Of a stretch of DNA of 64,000 nucleotides, positions 22,026 to 33,899 are shown one piece after another. A program made the position numbers and the translations under genes. Every line of letters starts with the position of its first letter. Within the stretch, counting starts at the first letter, position 1. Origin of the DNA: Viscum album (taxonomy: Eukaryota; Streptophyta; Magnoliopsida; Santalales; Viscaceae); NCBI GenBank assembly GCA_963277665.1, contig OY728122.1, positions 2,124,636,024-2,124,700,023 on the forward strand, read 5' to 3'. The notes beneath the pieces were generated by a model that worked only from the letters and a program-made list of their open reading frames with translations, searched no databases and was not told the DNA's origin.

Positions 22026-23753
22026 TGATAAAACACTATTTTATTGAATATTTTATTGATAATAAATGATATAATTTCCTCACATTGTGTTAAATATGTT
22101 TATTTATAAAATATTTGGGATTTGATCATTCATTTGAAAATTTGGTAAAAATTCCAGTTTTATCCTTAATAGTGCACTGTAGTATTTCGAAGATAAATAT
22201 TTTTATATTTATTATTGGAATTTGAAATTTTGTAAAAGTGTTCCTAACTTCATTTTATACAACTTTCATTCAGGACACTAGAGCTAAAGAGTGCATTTGG
22301 ATGACGTAAATGAGCCATTCATCCAATGGTGGGCTGGACTCGGCAGAATGGACATGGGCTCTGTATTTGGGCCATATCTTCTACATATGGGATTTTATGG
22401 AGCCCTAATTTTGAGGAACGCTCAGGGACATGAATTTTCACAAATCATCTTTCTGGAAGGCCGGTAAATTCACGCGTTTTAGAGGTCAAATTGGTGGTGC
22501 AAGTTGGAATAAAATATTTGGCCGAGATTTTCATTTCACACTTAAAAAGTTATGTATCCCTAGCCCTCACAAACTCTATTTAAAGGGGGTTTTAACTATT
22601 TTAGAGGGCTGGTCGAGGCTTTGGGAAGGTGTGGCCGAAAGGGTGTCTCTTGGGAGCCCCTCACAACCCTTGGAGAAAGTAAGCCTTTGTGCAAACCTCT
22701 CTTTCAAAAAGGCTCTCATCTCTCACCTCTTCTTTGTATTTCTTTTCTTTCATGTTTGTTTCTTGAATTTTTCTTCAAATAATATTCTGTGTTCATCCCT
22801 CTTCTTCTTATATTAATCTTCTTAATTGGGTTGGAATCAAGAGTGGAGACAAGATTGGGTTCTACCCTTTCAATCCGTTGCTTATGCAAAACGTCTCCAC
22901 GATGACTACACCACCCATGGAAGAGTAGTTCTTTTTAGTAATCGATCGACCTCTATCCTTCTTCATTCATTTATTTTGAATCAATGAGCTACTGTAATTC
23001 AAATATTATGATCTATTAATTGAGTTTTTAATTTAAATGAAACTAATAAAGCAATTGAATAGTTAACACAAAACACGCGAGGTCGGGAATTGTGTGAACT
23101 GTGAGAGCGCAACCTTAACCGGTAATTCAAAACCACATCGGATCAATTTGTAGAGTTCAAATATAATACCTAAACTCAATTAATCCTCATTTCCAGAGTG
23201 GTTATGTGCCTTAATTTACCACTGACCATAAGCTAATTTTATAACATCAATCAAAGCAGGGTGTTGCGATTGCCTGTTCCGAAGTTAGCCTAAGGTTAAA
23301 ATTCACTTCAATCTTCGTGGTAAAGTTAATTCTCGTAGGGTTCGGGATTTAACAAATTAAGGGATCATAATTAAGTGAATATTAATTTAAATGATAATGA
23401 TTAATAAATGATTGAAGAGTTAGAGTTAGATCGATTACGTCTTTTAAATATTGTCTAAACAAACATCTTTTTGTTGTGTCATTCTAATCGAAACTTCATT
23501 TCAAAATTAAAAACAAAAGAAAAATGCAATCTTCTTCCAACAAACTTCTTCTAGATTTATAAACTATAAAAATCCACCCCCATACTTTCAAGTATTGTTT
23601 TTATTCCCTTTTATTTTGTTTCTAGAATACCTCTGAAAAGTTGTTTTAATTCACTTCCTCCTTTGAGGGACGACCTTGGTCAGCCACTCTGCTGCACCTA
23701 AGTACCCCAAATTACACTAATCATTTGAGGGCGCCCATGATAGCGCTCTATCA
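22026..23753 (+). repeat. Athila LTR2 (shared middle LTR)
   Basis: TGATAAAACA...TATCA, 1,728 bp. It serves as 3' LTR of copy 1 and 5' LTR of copy 2. A polypurine tract abuts its left end and a tRNA-Asp primer site its right end, so both junctions are functional in form and no target duplication is present. It groups with LTR3 against LTR1 along its whole length. Confidence 0.93.
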
Positions 23754-23756
23754 AAT

Positions 23757-23774
23757 TGGCGCCATTGCCGGGGA
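23757..23774 (+). other. Primer-binding site (tRNA-Asp), Athila copy 2
   Basis: TGGCGCCATTGCCGGGGA, 3 bp after LTR2; one mismatch (A for G) to the tRNA-Asp complement, different from the mismatch in copy 1. Confidence 0.9.
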
Positions 23775-23979
23775 GGCAAGTAATTATTTCAACCAATTAG
23801 AGGTATTTATTTTATTTTACATTTTAATTCTCTTCCTCTCTTCTTTCTTCCGTCTTTACCCAATCTGATTTTTTTCTTCTTCTTTTATCTCTTTCTACTT
23901 CTTTTTGGACCATCAACTCAAACTTCTAATTTTTATTTTACTATGGTCCACATTCCTTCTTTTCATCTTTCATTGATTG

Positions 23980-25493
23980 ATGACACGAACTAATCCCGAA
24001 GATCTCTTAGATCTTGACCCTGAGATTGAACGTAGCCTTAGGGCACGAATCAGACATTCTCAGTCTACGGGAAGTTTCAACATTCAACCAGTTAGAGAAT
24101 TACTCCAATATCAGAACATTGAAATTGGAAGCAATTCAAATTCAACCATAAAACAAGAACCATTGGCTGGAAACAATGGAAATGAACTTAATAGAACCAT
24201 TCGAGAATTGGCTGCACCTGATATTAACTATCAACCAAATTGTATTGCATACCCAAATCTCGAATCGGACTTCGAACTGAAATCTGGTTTAATTCACTTA
24301 CTTCCAAAGTTTCATGGCCTCTCTGGTGATGATCCCAATAAACATTTGAAAGAATTTAATGTGGTTTGCTCAACCCCAAAACCAAGAAATGTCTCTAAAG
24401 ATCAAATCAAACTAAGAGCATTCCCATTCTCACTTGATGGAGCTGCGAAAGATTGGATGTATTTTTTGCAACCCAAAGATGTAACTTGTTGGAACGATTT
24501 GAAACGTCTTTTCTTGTAGAGATTTTTTCCAGCATCAAGGACCACATCCATTCGAAAGGAGATATCACGGATCAAGCAATCACAAGGGGAGTCAATGTAT
24601 GAGTACTGGGAGCGATTCAAGAAGTTGTGTGCAAGCTGCCCACATCACCAAATCAGTGAGCAACTCCTCATACAATACTTCTACGAAGGACTCACACCCA
24701 TGGAGAGGAGCATGGTGGATGCTACAGCTAGAGGAGCATTGGTGGAAAAGACACCAGTAGCTGCACGAGCATTGATCGACAAAATGGCCAAAAACTCTCA
24801 ACAATTCGGTGATAGAGGTACACCACATGTTCAAGGAGTACATCAAGTAAGTCCTTCTTCTCTTGAAAGTCATTTGATTGATACTAAGTTAGAAGAATTG
24901 ACAACTATGGTGAGGCAGATTGCATTGGCTCAAAAGACATCCCAACCCCCTCCTTCAAGGCCTTGTGGTATTTGCACTGAGACAAGCCACCCAACTGACT
25001 GTTGCCCACAACTCCAAGAAACAGAAGATTGTGCAGCAGTGTTCCCTGGGAGACCATTTCAGCATCAACAACAACAACCATATCCCCAAAAGAAGTTTGA
25101 TCCAACATACAACCAAGGGTGGAAAGATCTAGCGGACATGTGGTATGGCTATGGACAACAACAAAGGCCCCCTTTTCAACCAAACTTCCAGCAGCCTCCA
25201 CCTTACCAAAAGGGTTTCCAACAACCCCAAAGGAGATTCGAAGCTCAAACATCAACGAGTCAGCAACAAGGGAATATCCAACACAAGGTAGACTCTAACA
25301 CTGATGATCTTTTGAAACAAATTGTTCTTAATCAACAGAATGAGATGAAGAGTCAAGGTTCGGAGCTGAGAGAGTTGAAGACTCAAATGAGTCAGATTGC
25401 CACCACCCTCCATGAACTTGTGAGTAAGAATTCTGGAAATCTACCTTCCGAACCCACTCCAAATCCAAAGGGGAATGTTAGTTCCATCACATT
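23980..25493 (+). pseudogene. gag: Athila copy 2 gag, one nonsense codon
   Basis: Same protein as the copy 1 gag, offset by 9,143 bp. First in-frame ATG at 23980. Capsid domain and the CGICTETSHPTDCC knuckle are intact. A TAG at 24517-24519 stands where copy 1 has a His codon, inside the capsid domain after WNDLKRLFL. The rest of the frame runs on unbroken from 24520 to 26376, through gag and protease. Confidence 0.88.
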
Positions 25494-26842
25494 GAGAAGT
25501 GGGAAGAAAATGAATGATACATCTGCACCTACCATTCCACCGGGATTCACCTCAACTTCAGAGAAGCCGCATTCCATACCAACTGATGAGCAATCCAAGG
25601 AGAAAGATAAAGGTAAGAAAAAGATTGATGATGTTCCTCCTAAACCCCTTCCTTTTCCAAACAGGGTTGTTCAAACCAAGAAGATGGCTGAAGAAGCAAT
25701 GCAAAAGGAGGTTTTGGACACATTCAAGCGTGTGGAGATCAACATTCCTCTACTTGAAGCCATTAAGCAAATTCCAAGGTATGCAAAATTCTTAAAAGAA
25801 CTTTGTACAAATCGAAGAGGGCTCAAGGGAAATGAGAGGATAAACCTTGGAAGGAATGTCTCGACACTCATTACACCAACTCTAGCAATGCCAACAAAGT
25901 GCAAGGATCCCGGTACATTCACCATCCCATGCACCATAGGGGAGTTTCACTTCTCTGATGCTCTTTGTGATTTGGGAGCTTCCATAAATGTGATGCCTCA
26001 CTCTGTATTCTCTTCCTTGCAGGTTGGTGAGTTGAAGCCAACAAGAGTAGTGGTGCAATTGGCGAATAGAGCTACGGCATATCCAGCAGGAGTCCTTGAG
26101 GATTTACTTGTCCGAGTAAGAGACATGTTCTTTCCAGCGGATTTCTTTGTTCATAACCTGGAGGATGACCAGGTAAGTTCTCATGTCCCCATTATCTTAG
26201 GTAGGCCCTTCCTCAAAACTGCAAAAACTATCATAAATGTCAATGAGGGTACACTTTCCATGGAATTTGGGGATGAAGTTGTGATATTTAATGTTATGGA
26301 TTCCATGAAGTACCCCTCTGAAGACCATTCTGCTTTTTTATCTCCCATTTTGAACCACCAAATAAAAACTCCATAGAATTTGATTGTCCTATGCTTAGGG
26401 AGATTATGAGTATTGGTTCGAGTTTGATGTCTAAGAGAACTTCCGCACATGTTTCTGATACACAATCCTATCTTGGATTTGATTTTTATGTGGATTCATA
26501 TTCTGATTTTGATCAAGTTCACTCTGATTATGAAATGGCTGTTGAGTATGCGGATGGATTTGATGCTTTATTCTATGATTTTGATGATGTCTATTCTGAT
26601 ACTGATACTCTCTGTGCACATATTTCAGTTCCTTCAATGTCTCCATCCATACTACACCCTCCTTCATTAGAACTCAAGCCATTTCCACCAAATCTGAAAT
26701 ACTCATACTTGTTGAGTGGTGAGAGATTACCTATTATCATTGCTAACAATCTCCCTTTTGAACATGAAGAAAAGCTTTTGAATATTTTGAGGGAGAACAT
26801 CAAGGCGATTGGGTGGACCTTGGCTGACATATCAGGTATTAT
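25494..26842 (+). pseudogene. Athila copy 2 protease and PR-RT linker, frameshifted
   Basis: DLGA active site and VPIILGRPFLKTAKTIINV are intact, and the codon that is TAA in copy 1 is GAA here. A single base is missing in the T run at 26332-26340 compared with copy 1 (17191-17197), giving a stop at 26374-26376; the frame resumes at 26391. The acidic Asp/Tyr/Phe linker before RT is present with a few changes. Confidence 0.82.
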
Positions 26843-28203
26843 CCCCTGCATTTTCATTCATAGGATTCTCTTGGAGGATGGGGCTAAACCGGTGAGACAA
26901 CCACAAAGGAGACTCAATCCCACCCTCCTGGAAGTTGTTAAAAAGGAAGTTGAGAAATTGCTCGAGGCAGGTATAATCTTTCCCATTTCATATTCACAGT
27001 GGGTAAGTCCAATTCAGGTTGTGCCTAAGAAAACTGGTTTTACTGTTGTTAAAAATGAGAAAGATGATTTAGTTCCAATGAGGGTGCAAAATAGTTGGCG
27101 TGTGTGTATTGATTATAGGAAACTAAATCAGCCCACGCGCAAGGACCATTTCCCCCTCCCATTTATTGATCATATGCTTGAGAGACTAGCTGGGAAGACA
27201 CACTATTGTTTCTTGGATGGATTTTCTGGATATTTTCAGGTTCCTATAGCTCCAGAGGATCAGGAGAAGACTACATTCACCTGTCCCTTTGGCACATTTG
27301 CCTACCGGAGGATTCCTTTTGGACTTTGCAACGCCCCAGGTACCTTCCAGAGATGTATGGTGAGTATTTTTTCTGATTTTATTGAGACCTGCATGGAGGT
27401 ATTTATGGATGATTTTACAGTGTATGGGTCTTCATTTGATGAATGTTTAATTAGTTTGGGAAAGGTGTTAAATCGTTGTATTGAGAAGAATCTGGTCCTG
27501 AACTTTGAAAAGTGTCATTTCATGGTAGAGCATGGCATTGTCTTAGGGCATGTGGTGTCAAAACATGGGATAGAGGTTGATAGATCAAAGGTAGATATTA
27601 TTTCATCCTTACCATATCCTTCATGTGTGCGTGATGTTCGATCATTCCTTGGGCATGCTGGATTTTATCGACGTTTCATCAGAGGTTTTAGTAAGATCGC
27701 TCTACCCTTATCTCGATTGCTTCAAAAAGATATTGACATCAATTTTGATGATTCATGCAAGGTATCATTTGATGAGCTGAAGAAGTGTCTGACCACTCCA
27801 CCAATCATACAGCCCCCACGGTGGGACCTTCCATTTGAGCTTATGTGTGACGCCTCCAACTTCGTGGTTGGAGCTGTCTTATCTCAGAGGGTGGAGGGAC
27901 GTTCACATGTGATCGCCTATGCATCGAGGACACTAGATTCAGCCCAATAAAACTACACTACCACAGAAAAGGAGTTTCTTGCTGTCATATTTGCTTTAGA
28001 TAAATTCCGTTCATATTTATTGGGCTCTAAAGTAGTTGTTTTTTCTGACCATGCAGCTTTGAGGTACCTCCTAAAGAAGCCAGATGCAAAGCCGCGACTT
28101 ATCCGTTGGATGATCCTTCTTCAAGAGTTTGACATCGAGATAAAGGGAAAAAAGGGGTCAGAAAACATGGTGGCGGACCACAAGAGTAGGCTTACTCACA
28201 CAC
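26843..28203 (+). pseudogene. Athila copy 2 reverse transcriptase and RNase H
   Basis: All RT blocks are in one frame here, including catalytic FMDD at 27402-27413; the C run broken in copy 1 has its full five bases. TAA at 27948-27950 (TCA in copy 1) interrupts RNase H between the CDASN block and the KEFLAV block. The downstream RNase H part continues in the same frame with [12 protein letters not shown]. Active-site residues are retained. Confidence 0.9.
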
Positions 28204-29579
28204 TAGAGGGTGACACCTTGGACGAGGTACCACTTCGGGACACTTTCCCCGATGAGCATCTCTATACCATCTCAGGTAAGCATCCTTGGTATGCTGATTT
28301 AGTTAATTACATTGTTGGCTCTGAAATCCCAGTAAATATGAAGAAACATCAAGTCCAAAAATTAAAGAGTGAGTCAAGATTTTATGTTTGGGATGATCCT
28401 TACCTCTGGCGCATGTGTAGTGACCAAGTCATTAGGAGGTGTGTTCCCGATCATGAGTTTGAGTCTGTTTTGCAATTTTGTCATACACTTGCATGTGGTG
28501 GACACTTTGGACCCCAACGGACAGCTAGGAAGGTTTTAGACTCTGTATTATATTGGCCTAGATTATTCCATGATGCCCATGTGTTTTGTAAGTCATGCTC
28601 TCGTTGCCAACACACTGGGAACATTTCTAAGAGACATGAGATGCCCCAACAACCCATACTATTCTGTGAGATTTTTGATGTATGGGGCATTGATTTTATG
28701 GGTCCTTTTCCTAGTTCATTTGTATTTTTGTATATTTTGGTTGCTGTTGATTATGTGAGTAAATGGGTGGAGGCCAAGGCCACCAGGACTGACGATTCTC
28801 ATGTTGTTGTGGACTTTGTCAAAACACAGATTTTCTGCAAGTTTGGAATACCAAAGGCCATCATCAGTGACCAAGGGACACACTTTTGCAATAGGAATTT
28901 TTCTTCCCTCCTTCAAAAGTATGGGGTGACACACAAAACATCAACACCATACCACCCCCAAACAAATGGCCAGGCTGAGGTTTCAAATCGTGAGTTGAAA
29001 AAAATCTTGGAGAAAACCGTGCAGCCAAATAGGAAAGATTAGAGCAAGCACTTGGATGATGCATTGTGGGCTTATAGGACAGCATACAAGACCCCCATTG
29101 GTATGTCCCCATTTCGGATTGTTTTTGGGAAAGCGTGTCATCTCCCTGTGGAAGTCGAGCATCGGGCATATTGGGCTATAAAGAAATGCAACATGGATTT
29201 GGCCCAAGCTGGAATTCAAAGGAAGTTGCAAATTCAAGAGCTTGAGGAGATTCGACTGTCATCATATGAGAACTCAAGGCTCTACAAGGAAAGATCAAAA
29301 GCAGCTCATGACAAAATGATCCAACAAAGGGAGTTTCATGTTGTAGAGAAAGTCCTTCTCTATAGTTCACGACTGAAGTTGATGCCTGGTAAGTTGCGTT
29401 CCAGATGGTTAGGTCCTTATATTGTGTCTAATGTTTTTCCTTATGGTGCAGTGGAGATCACACAAGAGGACACTGGAAGGAGCTTTACAGTCAATGGGCA
29501 ACGTTTGAAGAGATACATTGAGGGACATCCTACTGATGCAGTGGATTTTATCACACTGCATGACCCCATCATCACTTGA
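28204..29579 (+). pseudogene. Athila copy 2 integrase, one nonsense codon
   Basis: HHCC module and DDE core ([38 protein letters not shown]) are present. TAG at 29040-29042 replaces the TGG of copy 1 after the catalytic Glu block. The C-terminal [13 protein letters not shown] segment is uninterrupted to the natural end at 29577-29579. Confidence 0.9.
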
Positions 29580-30454
29580 GCACATCAGGCTGTTCTTAAC
29601 CCTTTCACTTTAATATTATTTGTCCTATTTAAAAATTCTACATTTCATGTGCATATATCATCTCATAGGTTCACATTGAGGACAATGAAATATTTTAAGT
29701 GTGGGGGAGGGAACCTTTTAGTTTAGTAATTTCAATTGTTTTCCTGTTTAAAAAAAACCAAAAAACAAATTGTGTGTTTTTCAAATTTTGTGTGTTTTAC
29801 AATTTTATGTGTTTTTTGAAACATTTTGAGCTAAAATGATTCTCATCACCATTTTTAAATCCATATCAATAAGTGAAACAATTTACCCCTTGAAACTAAG
29901 CTTAAATGAATGCTGAAATGACTTTGTTTCAAGTTCAAATATTTAGTAATTTAATGAAAAGTACACTGAATTTTGAATCCCATGCCAATATCACTGTCTT
30001 TATATTTGAAATCACTTTCCTGTGAGGCTTCTAAACCATTATTTTCATATTCTTTACATTCACCTCACTTCTTGAGAGAACCAAACCATGCTTGATTTAA
30101 CCAGAATTTGATCTATTCCTTTCAAAACTTGAGGGTTTGAGGTACATATGTTTAAATGATTGAGGCATTTGTTTGGTATTAAAGCCCCTATTTCAAAGAA
30201 TAATTTTTTATAATGGCTTACCTTGAATATTTAATCCTTGTAGCCCTTAGAAGCCATGAACAGCCTGTTAGGTTAAGCCACATTACAAGCCAATTTTCCC
30301 TATCCAACCAACTCTTGAAGTGAAATTGCATAATCTAGTTGAGCTTAAGTGTGGGGGAAGCTGTCTTGTGTTGTGCCACCACATTATGTGATACTTTGGG
30401 TGGAAAATTAAATTCTTAAGAGATGTGTTTGCTGCTAAAGAAAGTCATTATATT

Positions 30455-30552
30455 GAAAGCTGTGCCTTTTCTGGAGCTTTCATGACAAGTGAAGCTGTGC
30501 CTTTTCTGGAGCTTCTAATTGAGGTGGAAAGCTGTGCCCATCTGGAGCTTTC
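30455..30552 (+). repeat. Three hairpin-forming repeats at 36-bp period, copy 2
   Basis: Units start at 30455, 30491 and 30527, the same exact 36-bp spacing as copy 1. The arms pair as GAAAGCT/AGCTTTC, GAAGCT/AGCTTC and GAAAGCT/AGCTTTC. Confidence 0.7.
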
Positions 30553-31153
30553 AAGAAAATCATGTTTGAGAAGATTGACATTTTTTATGCTGAAATGATG
30601 AATGGTGTAAACCTTTCATGACTTTTCATGACGATGGAGCTGAATTGATACTATGGGGATTGAAGAGAAGACCATATTTAAGTGAAAATTAGATTAATGC
30701 AATTTTTCTTCAAAAGAGTCAAGCCCTCCTCATTCAGCCTCAGAGTTTTTCACATCTTAATCCTACCAACCGAAATCCACAGAACAACCCTGAAAAGTCC
30801 TAATGATAAACATATGTCCTTGACTCACATCGGGTAGCGATGTAGGAATCTATCAATCCTATGGTGACCCTTGTATGAGTTTGGATGAGAAAGACATTGC
30901 AAAAAAATTGATATTTGAGTGATGAGAGAAAATTCAAGCGAGGTAAGTGTTTTCTGCATGGGAGGATAAATGAAGTGGAAATATATTGAATGATATAAAT
31001 GGAGAACTTGAAATAAGGTTTTTTATGAGGCATGATATCTTTTTATTCTTGGTGTGAAATTGATTGATCTTAAGGATATGTGTTTTAAAATTGGTTTTGA
31101 TTTGATATTGATGTTTACTTGATATGAGGTTTTGCCCAGGTGTGCAAAAGGGT

Positions 31154-31166
31154 AAGTGTGGGGGAG
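31154..31166 (+). other. Polypurine tract before LTR3
   Basis: AAGTGTGGGGGAG, one base before LTR3, identical to the tract before LTR2. Confidence 0.85.
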
Positions 31167-31167
31167 T

Positions 31168-32893
31168 TGATAAAACACTATTTTATTGAATATTTTATTG
31201 ATAATAAATGATATAATTTCTTCACATTGTGTTAAATATGTTTATTTATAAAATATTTGGGATTTGATCATTCATTTGAAAATTTGGTAAAAATCCCAGT
31301 TTTACCCTTAATAGTGCACTGTAGTATTTCGAAGATAAATATTTTTATATTTATTATTTGAATTTGCAATTTTGTAAAAGTGTTCCTAACTTCATTTTAT
31401 ACAACTTTCATTCATGACACTAGAGCTAAAGAGTGCATTTGGATGAACTAAATGAGCCATTTATCCAATGGTGGGCTGGACTCGTTAGAATTGACATGGG
31501 CTCTGTATTTGGGCCATATCTTCTACATATGGGATTTTATTGAGCCCCACTTTTGAGGAAATCTCGGGGATATGATTTTTCACAAATCATCCTTCTGGAA
31601 GGCCGGTCACTTCACGCGTTTTGGAGGTCAAATTGGCGGTGAAATTTGGAATAAAATATTTGGCCGAGATTTCCATTTCACACTTAAAAAGTTATGTATC
31701 CCTAGCCCTCACAAAATCTATTTAAAGGGGGTTTTAACTCTTTTAGAGGGCTGGTAGAGGCTTTGGGAAGGTGTGGCCGAAAGGGTGTCTCTTGGGAGCC
31801 CCTCACAACTCTTGGAGGAAGTAATCCTATGTGCAAACCTCTCTTTCAAAAAGGCTCTCATCTCTCACATCTTGTTTGTATTTCTTTTCTTTCATGTTTG
31901 TTTCTTGAATTTTTCTTCAAATAATATTCTGTGTTCATCCCTCTTCTTCTTATCTTAATCTTCTTAATTGGGTTGGAATCAAGAGTGGAGACAAGATTGG
32001 GTTCTACCCTTTCAATCCGTTGCTTATGCAAAACGTCTCCACGATGACTACACCACCCATGGAAGAGTAGTTCTTTTTAGTAATCGATCGACCTCTATCC
32101 TTCTTCATTCATTTATTTTGAATCAATGAGCTACTGTAATTCACATATTATGATCTATTAATTGAGTTTTTAATTTAAATGAAACTAAGCAAGCAATTGA
32201 ATAGTTAACACAAAACACGCGAGGTCGGGAATTGTGTGAACTGTGAGAGCGCAACCATAACCGGTAATTCAAAACCACATCGGATCAATTTGTAGAGTTC
32301 CAATATAATCCCTAAACTCAATTAATCCTCATTTCCAGAGTGGTTATGTGCCTTAATTTACCACTGACCATAAGCTAATTTTAGAACATCAATCAAAGCA
32401 GGGTGTTGCGATTGCATGTTCCGAAGTTAGCCTAAGGTTAAAATTCACTTCAATCTTCGTGGTAAAGTTAATTCTCGTAGGGTTCAGGATTTAACAAATT
32501 AAGGGATCATAATTAAGTGAATATTAATTTAAATGATAATGATTAATAAATGATTGAAGAGGTAGTGTTAGATCGATTACGTCTTTTAAATATTGTCTAA
32601 ACAAACATCTTTTTGTTGTGTCATTCTAATCGAAACTTCATTTCAAAATTAAAAACAAAAAAAATGCAATCTTCTTCCAGAAAACTTCTTCTAGATTTAT
32701 AAACTATAAAAAACCACCCCCATACTTTCAAGTATTGTTTTTATTCCCTTTTATTTTGTTTCTAGAATACCTCTGAAAAGTTGTTTTAATTCACTTTCTC
32801 CTTTGAGAGACGACCTTGGTCAGCCACTCTGCTGCACCTAAGTACCCCAAATTACACTAATCATTTGAGGGCGCCCACGACAGCGCTCTATGA
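31168..32893 (+). repeat. Athila LTR3 (3'-most)
   Basis: Starts TGATAAAACA and ends TATGA, where LTR1 and LTR2 end TATCA; the C-to-G change is private and does not disturb the following GTTTC. Length 1,726 bp. Shares most of its differences from LTR1 with LTR2. Confidence 0.92.
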
Positions 32894-32898
32894 GTTTC
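32894..32898. repeat. Right target-site duplication of the Athila array (GTTTC)
   Basis: GTTTC immediately after LTR3, matching 12878-12882. Confidence 0.85.
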
Positions 32899-33862
32899 TA
32901 TGTTAAGGAAATTACCTACAAGATTCTCCACATCCATCAAACGAGATATGAAATCATCATTCATGTTTACGGTGGGCAACCCCCTCATGAACCGATGTTA
33001 TTTGTTTTTCATCACCACAAATCACCACCAAATATAATGATGTATTTAATGTTTATTTATGATATTTATGATATTATTAAACTTATTTAATTATTATATA
33101 ACATATAAATTCTTAATTTACCTTCTGTAGGAATATAATAACGTCGCTTGTGTGTATGGAGGACTACCACCTCAGGAAGTGATATGATTCATTCACACTT
33201 TACATGGAAGGTAACAAGGATATATTTAATTAAAATATGTGAAATATATGAAATAAAAAAGATTATTTAATTTTAATATATTATTTATCTTTCTTTCAAT
33301 ACATTATAAAAATATAAACAATGCTCATGTGTACGTACAACCTACCATCTCCCAGAATGGTGTATTTCATTTTATATCTCTATCTTTTTTGTATTACTCA
33401 AAATAAAAATATTATTAATATATATGATATATATATATATAACTTTTAAAAATATGTAGATTTATCCCACGACTCAGGTTTATTATCTATGATATGCATG
33501 GTATGGTTTTCAACTACTATCCTCATGGTCTCATACCCTTATGCTCAAGATATGTTAATATGTCCCTTGTTTACCCTTACTAAGAATATGAGATTACCCT
33601 TTCATATGTTTCCTTTCACTTGGTTATGATGAAAGGTATTATTTATGATATTTCTAGTAAGGTTTTTAGTTATGAAGAACAAAATTGGAGATGACCTAGC
33701 TCACTTAAGGACTATTCGTTTATGTGTCCATGTCTTGAAAGGAAATATACCTTTAAGATCCTCAGGCATGTTTTTGTGTAATAAAATGAATATTGAATTG
33801 AGTATATGTAATATTTATGTATAAAAAGTTTGTGTATTTATATTTGTTATAATAGGATAGGT
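32899..33862 (+). repeat. 5' LTR of the Tekay-like host element, segment 3
   Basis: Matches the 3' LTR from about 45850 to 46370 (CTCATGAACC.ATGTTA, TACCACCTCA.GAAGTGAT) and again from about 48070 to 48450 (GTTTCCTTTC.C..GGTTATGAT, AGTTATGAAGAACA-type block). The 1.6 kb between those two blocks in the 3' LTR is absent here. The right edge is approximate. Confidence 0.75.
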
Positions 33863-33863
33863 T

Positions 33864-33881
33864 TAGTTATCATTTAGAGAC
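33864..33881 (+). other. Decayed tRNA-Met primer site of the Tekay-like element
   Basis: TAGTTATCATTTAGAGAC resembles TGGTATCAGAGC with small insertions and lies where the 5' LTR should end. Weak on its own; supported by gag following it. Confidence 0.35.
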
Positions 33882-33899
33882 TAGGATATGAAACAATTC

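Larger units (their letters stand above)
29580..31167 (+). other. Athila copy 2 post-pol non-coding region
   Basis: 1.59 kb, counterpart of 20437-22025. No env-like frame. Three polypurine-like tracts at 29697-29712, 30347-30360 and 31154-31166; the first is uninterrupted here (AAGTGTGGGGGAGGGAA). The hairpin repeats are at 30455-30552. Confidence 0.75.
12883..32893 (+). mobile_element. Athila tandem array: three LTRs, two interiors
   Basis: Order is LTR1 (12883-14609), interior 1 (14610-22025), LTR2 (22026-23753), interior 2 (23754-31167), LTR3 (31168-32893): 1727+7416+1728+7414+1726 bp = 20,011 bp. LTRs open TGATAAAACA and close TATCA (TATGA in LTR3). GTTTC stands directly outside both outer ends (12878-12882, 32894-32898) and nowhere at the inner junctions, where primer sites and polypurine tracts abut LTR2 correctly on both sides. 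Removing the array and one GTTTC rejoins a Tekay LTR that matches 45800-45880. Unequal exchange between LTRs of one inserted element, or recombination with a one-LTR circle, explains this. Athila lineage is assigned from RT/integrase motifs and the tRNA-Asp primer site. Confidence 0.93.

Noticed and set aside
22430..22816. 128-residue open frame on the plus strand
   Set aside because: It lies wholly inside Athila LTR2; counterparts in LTR1 and LTR3 are shorter or broken, and there is no recognisable domain.
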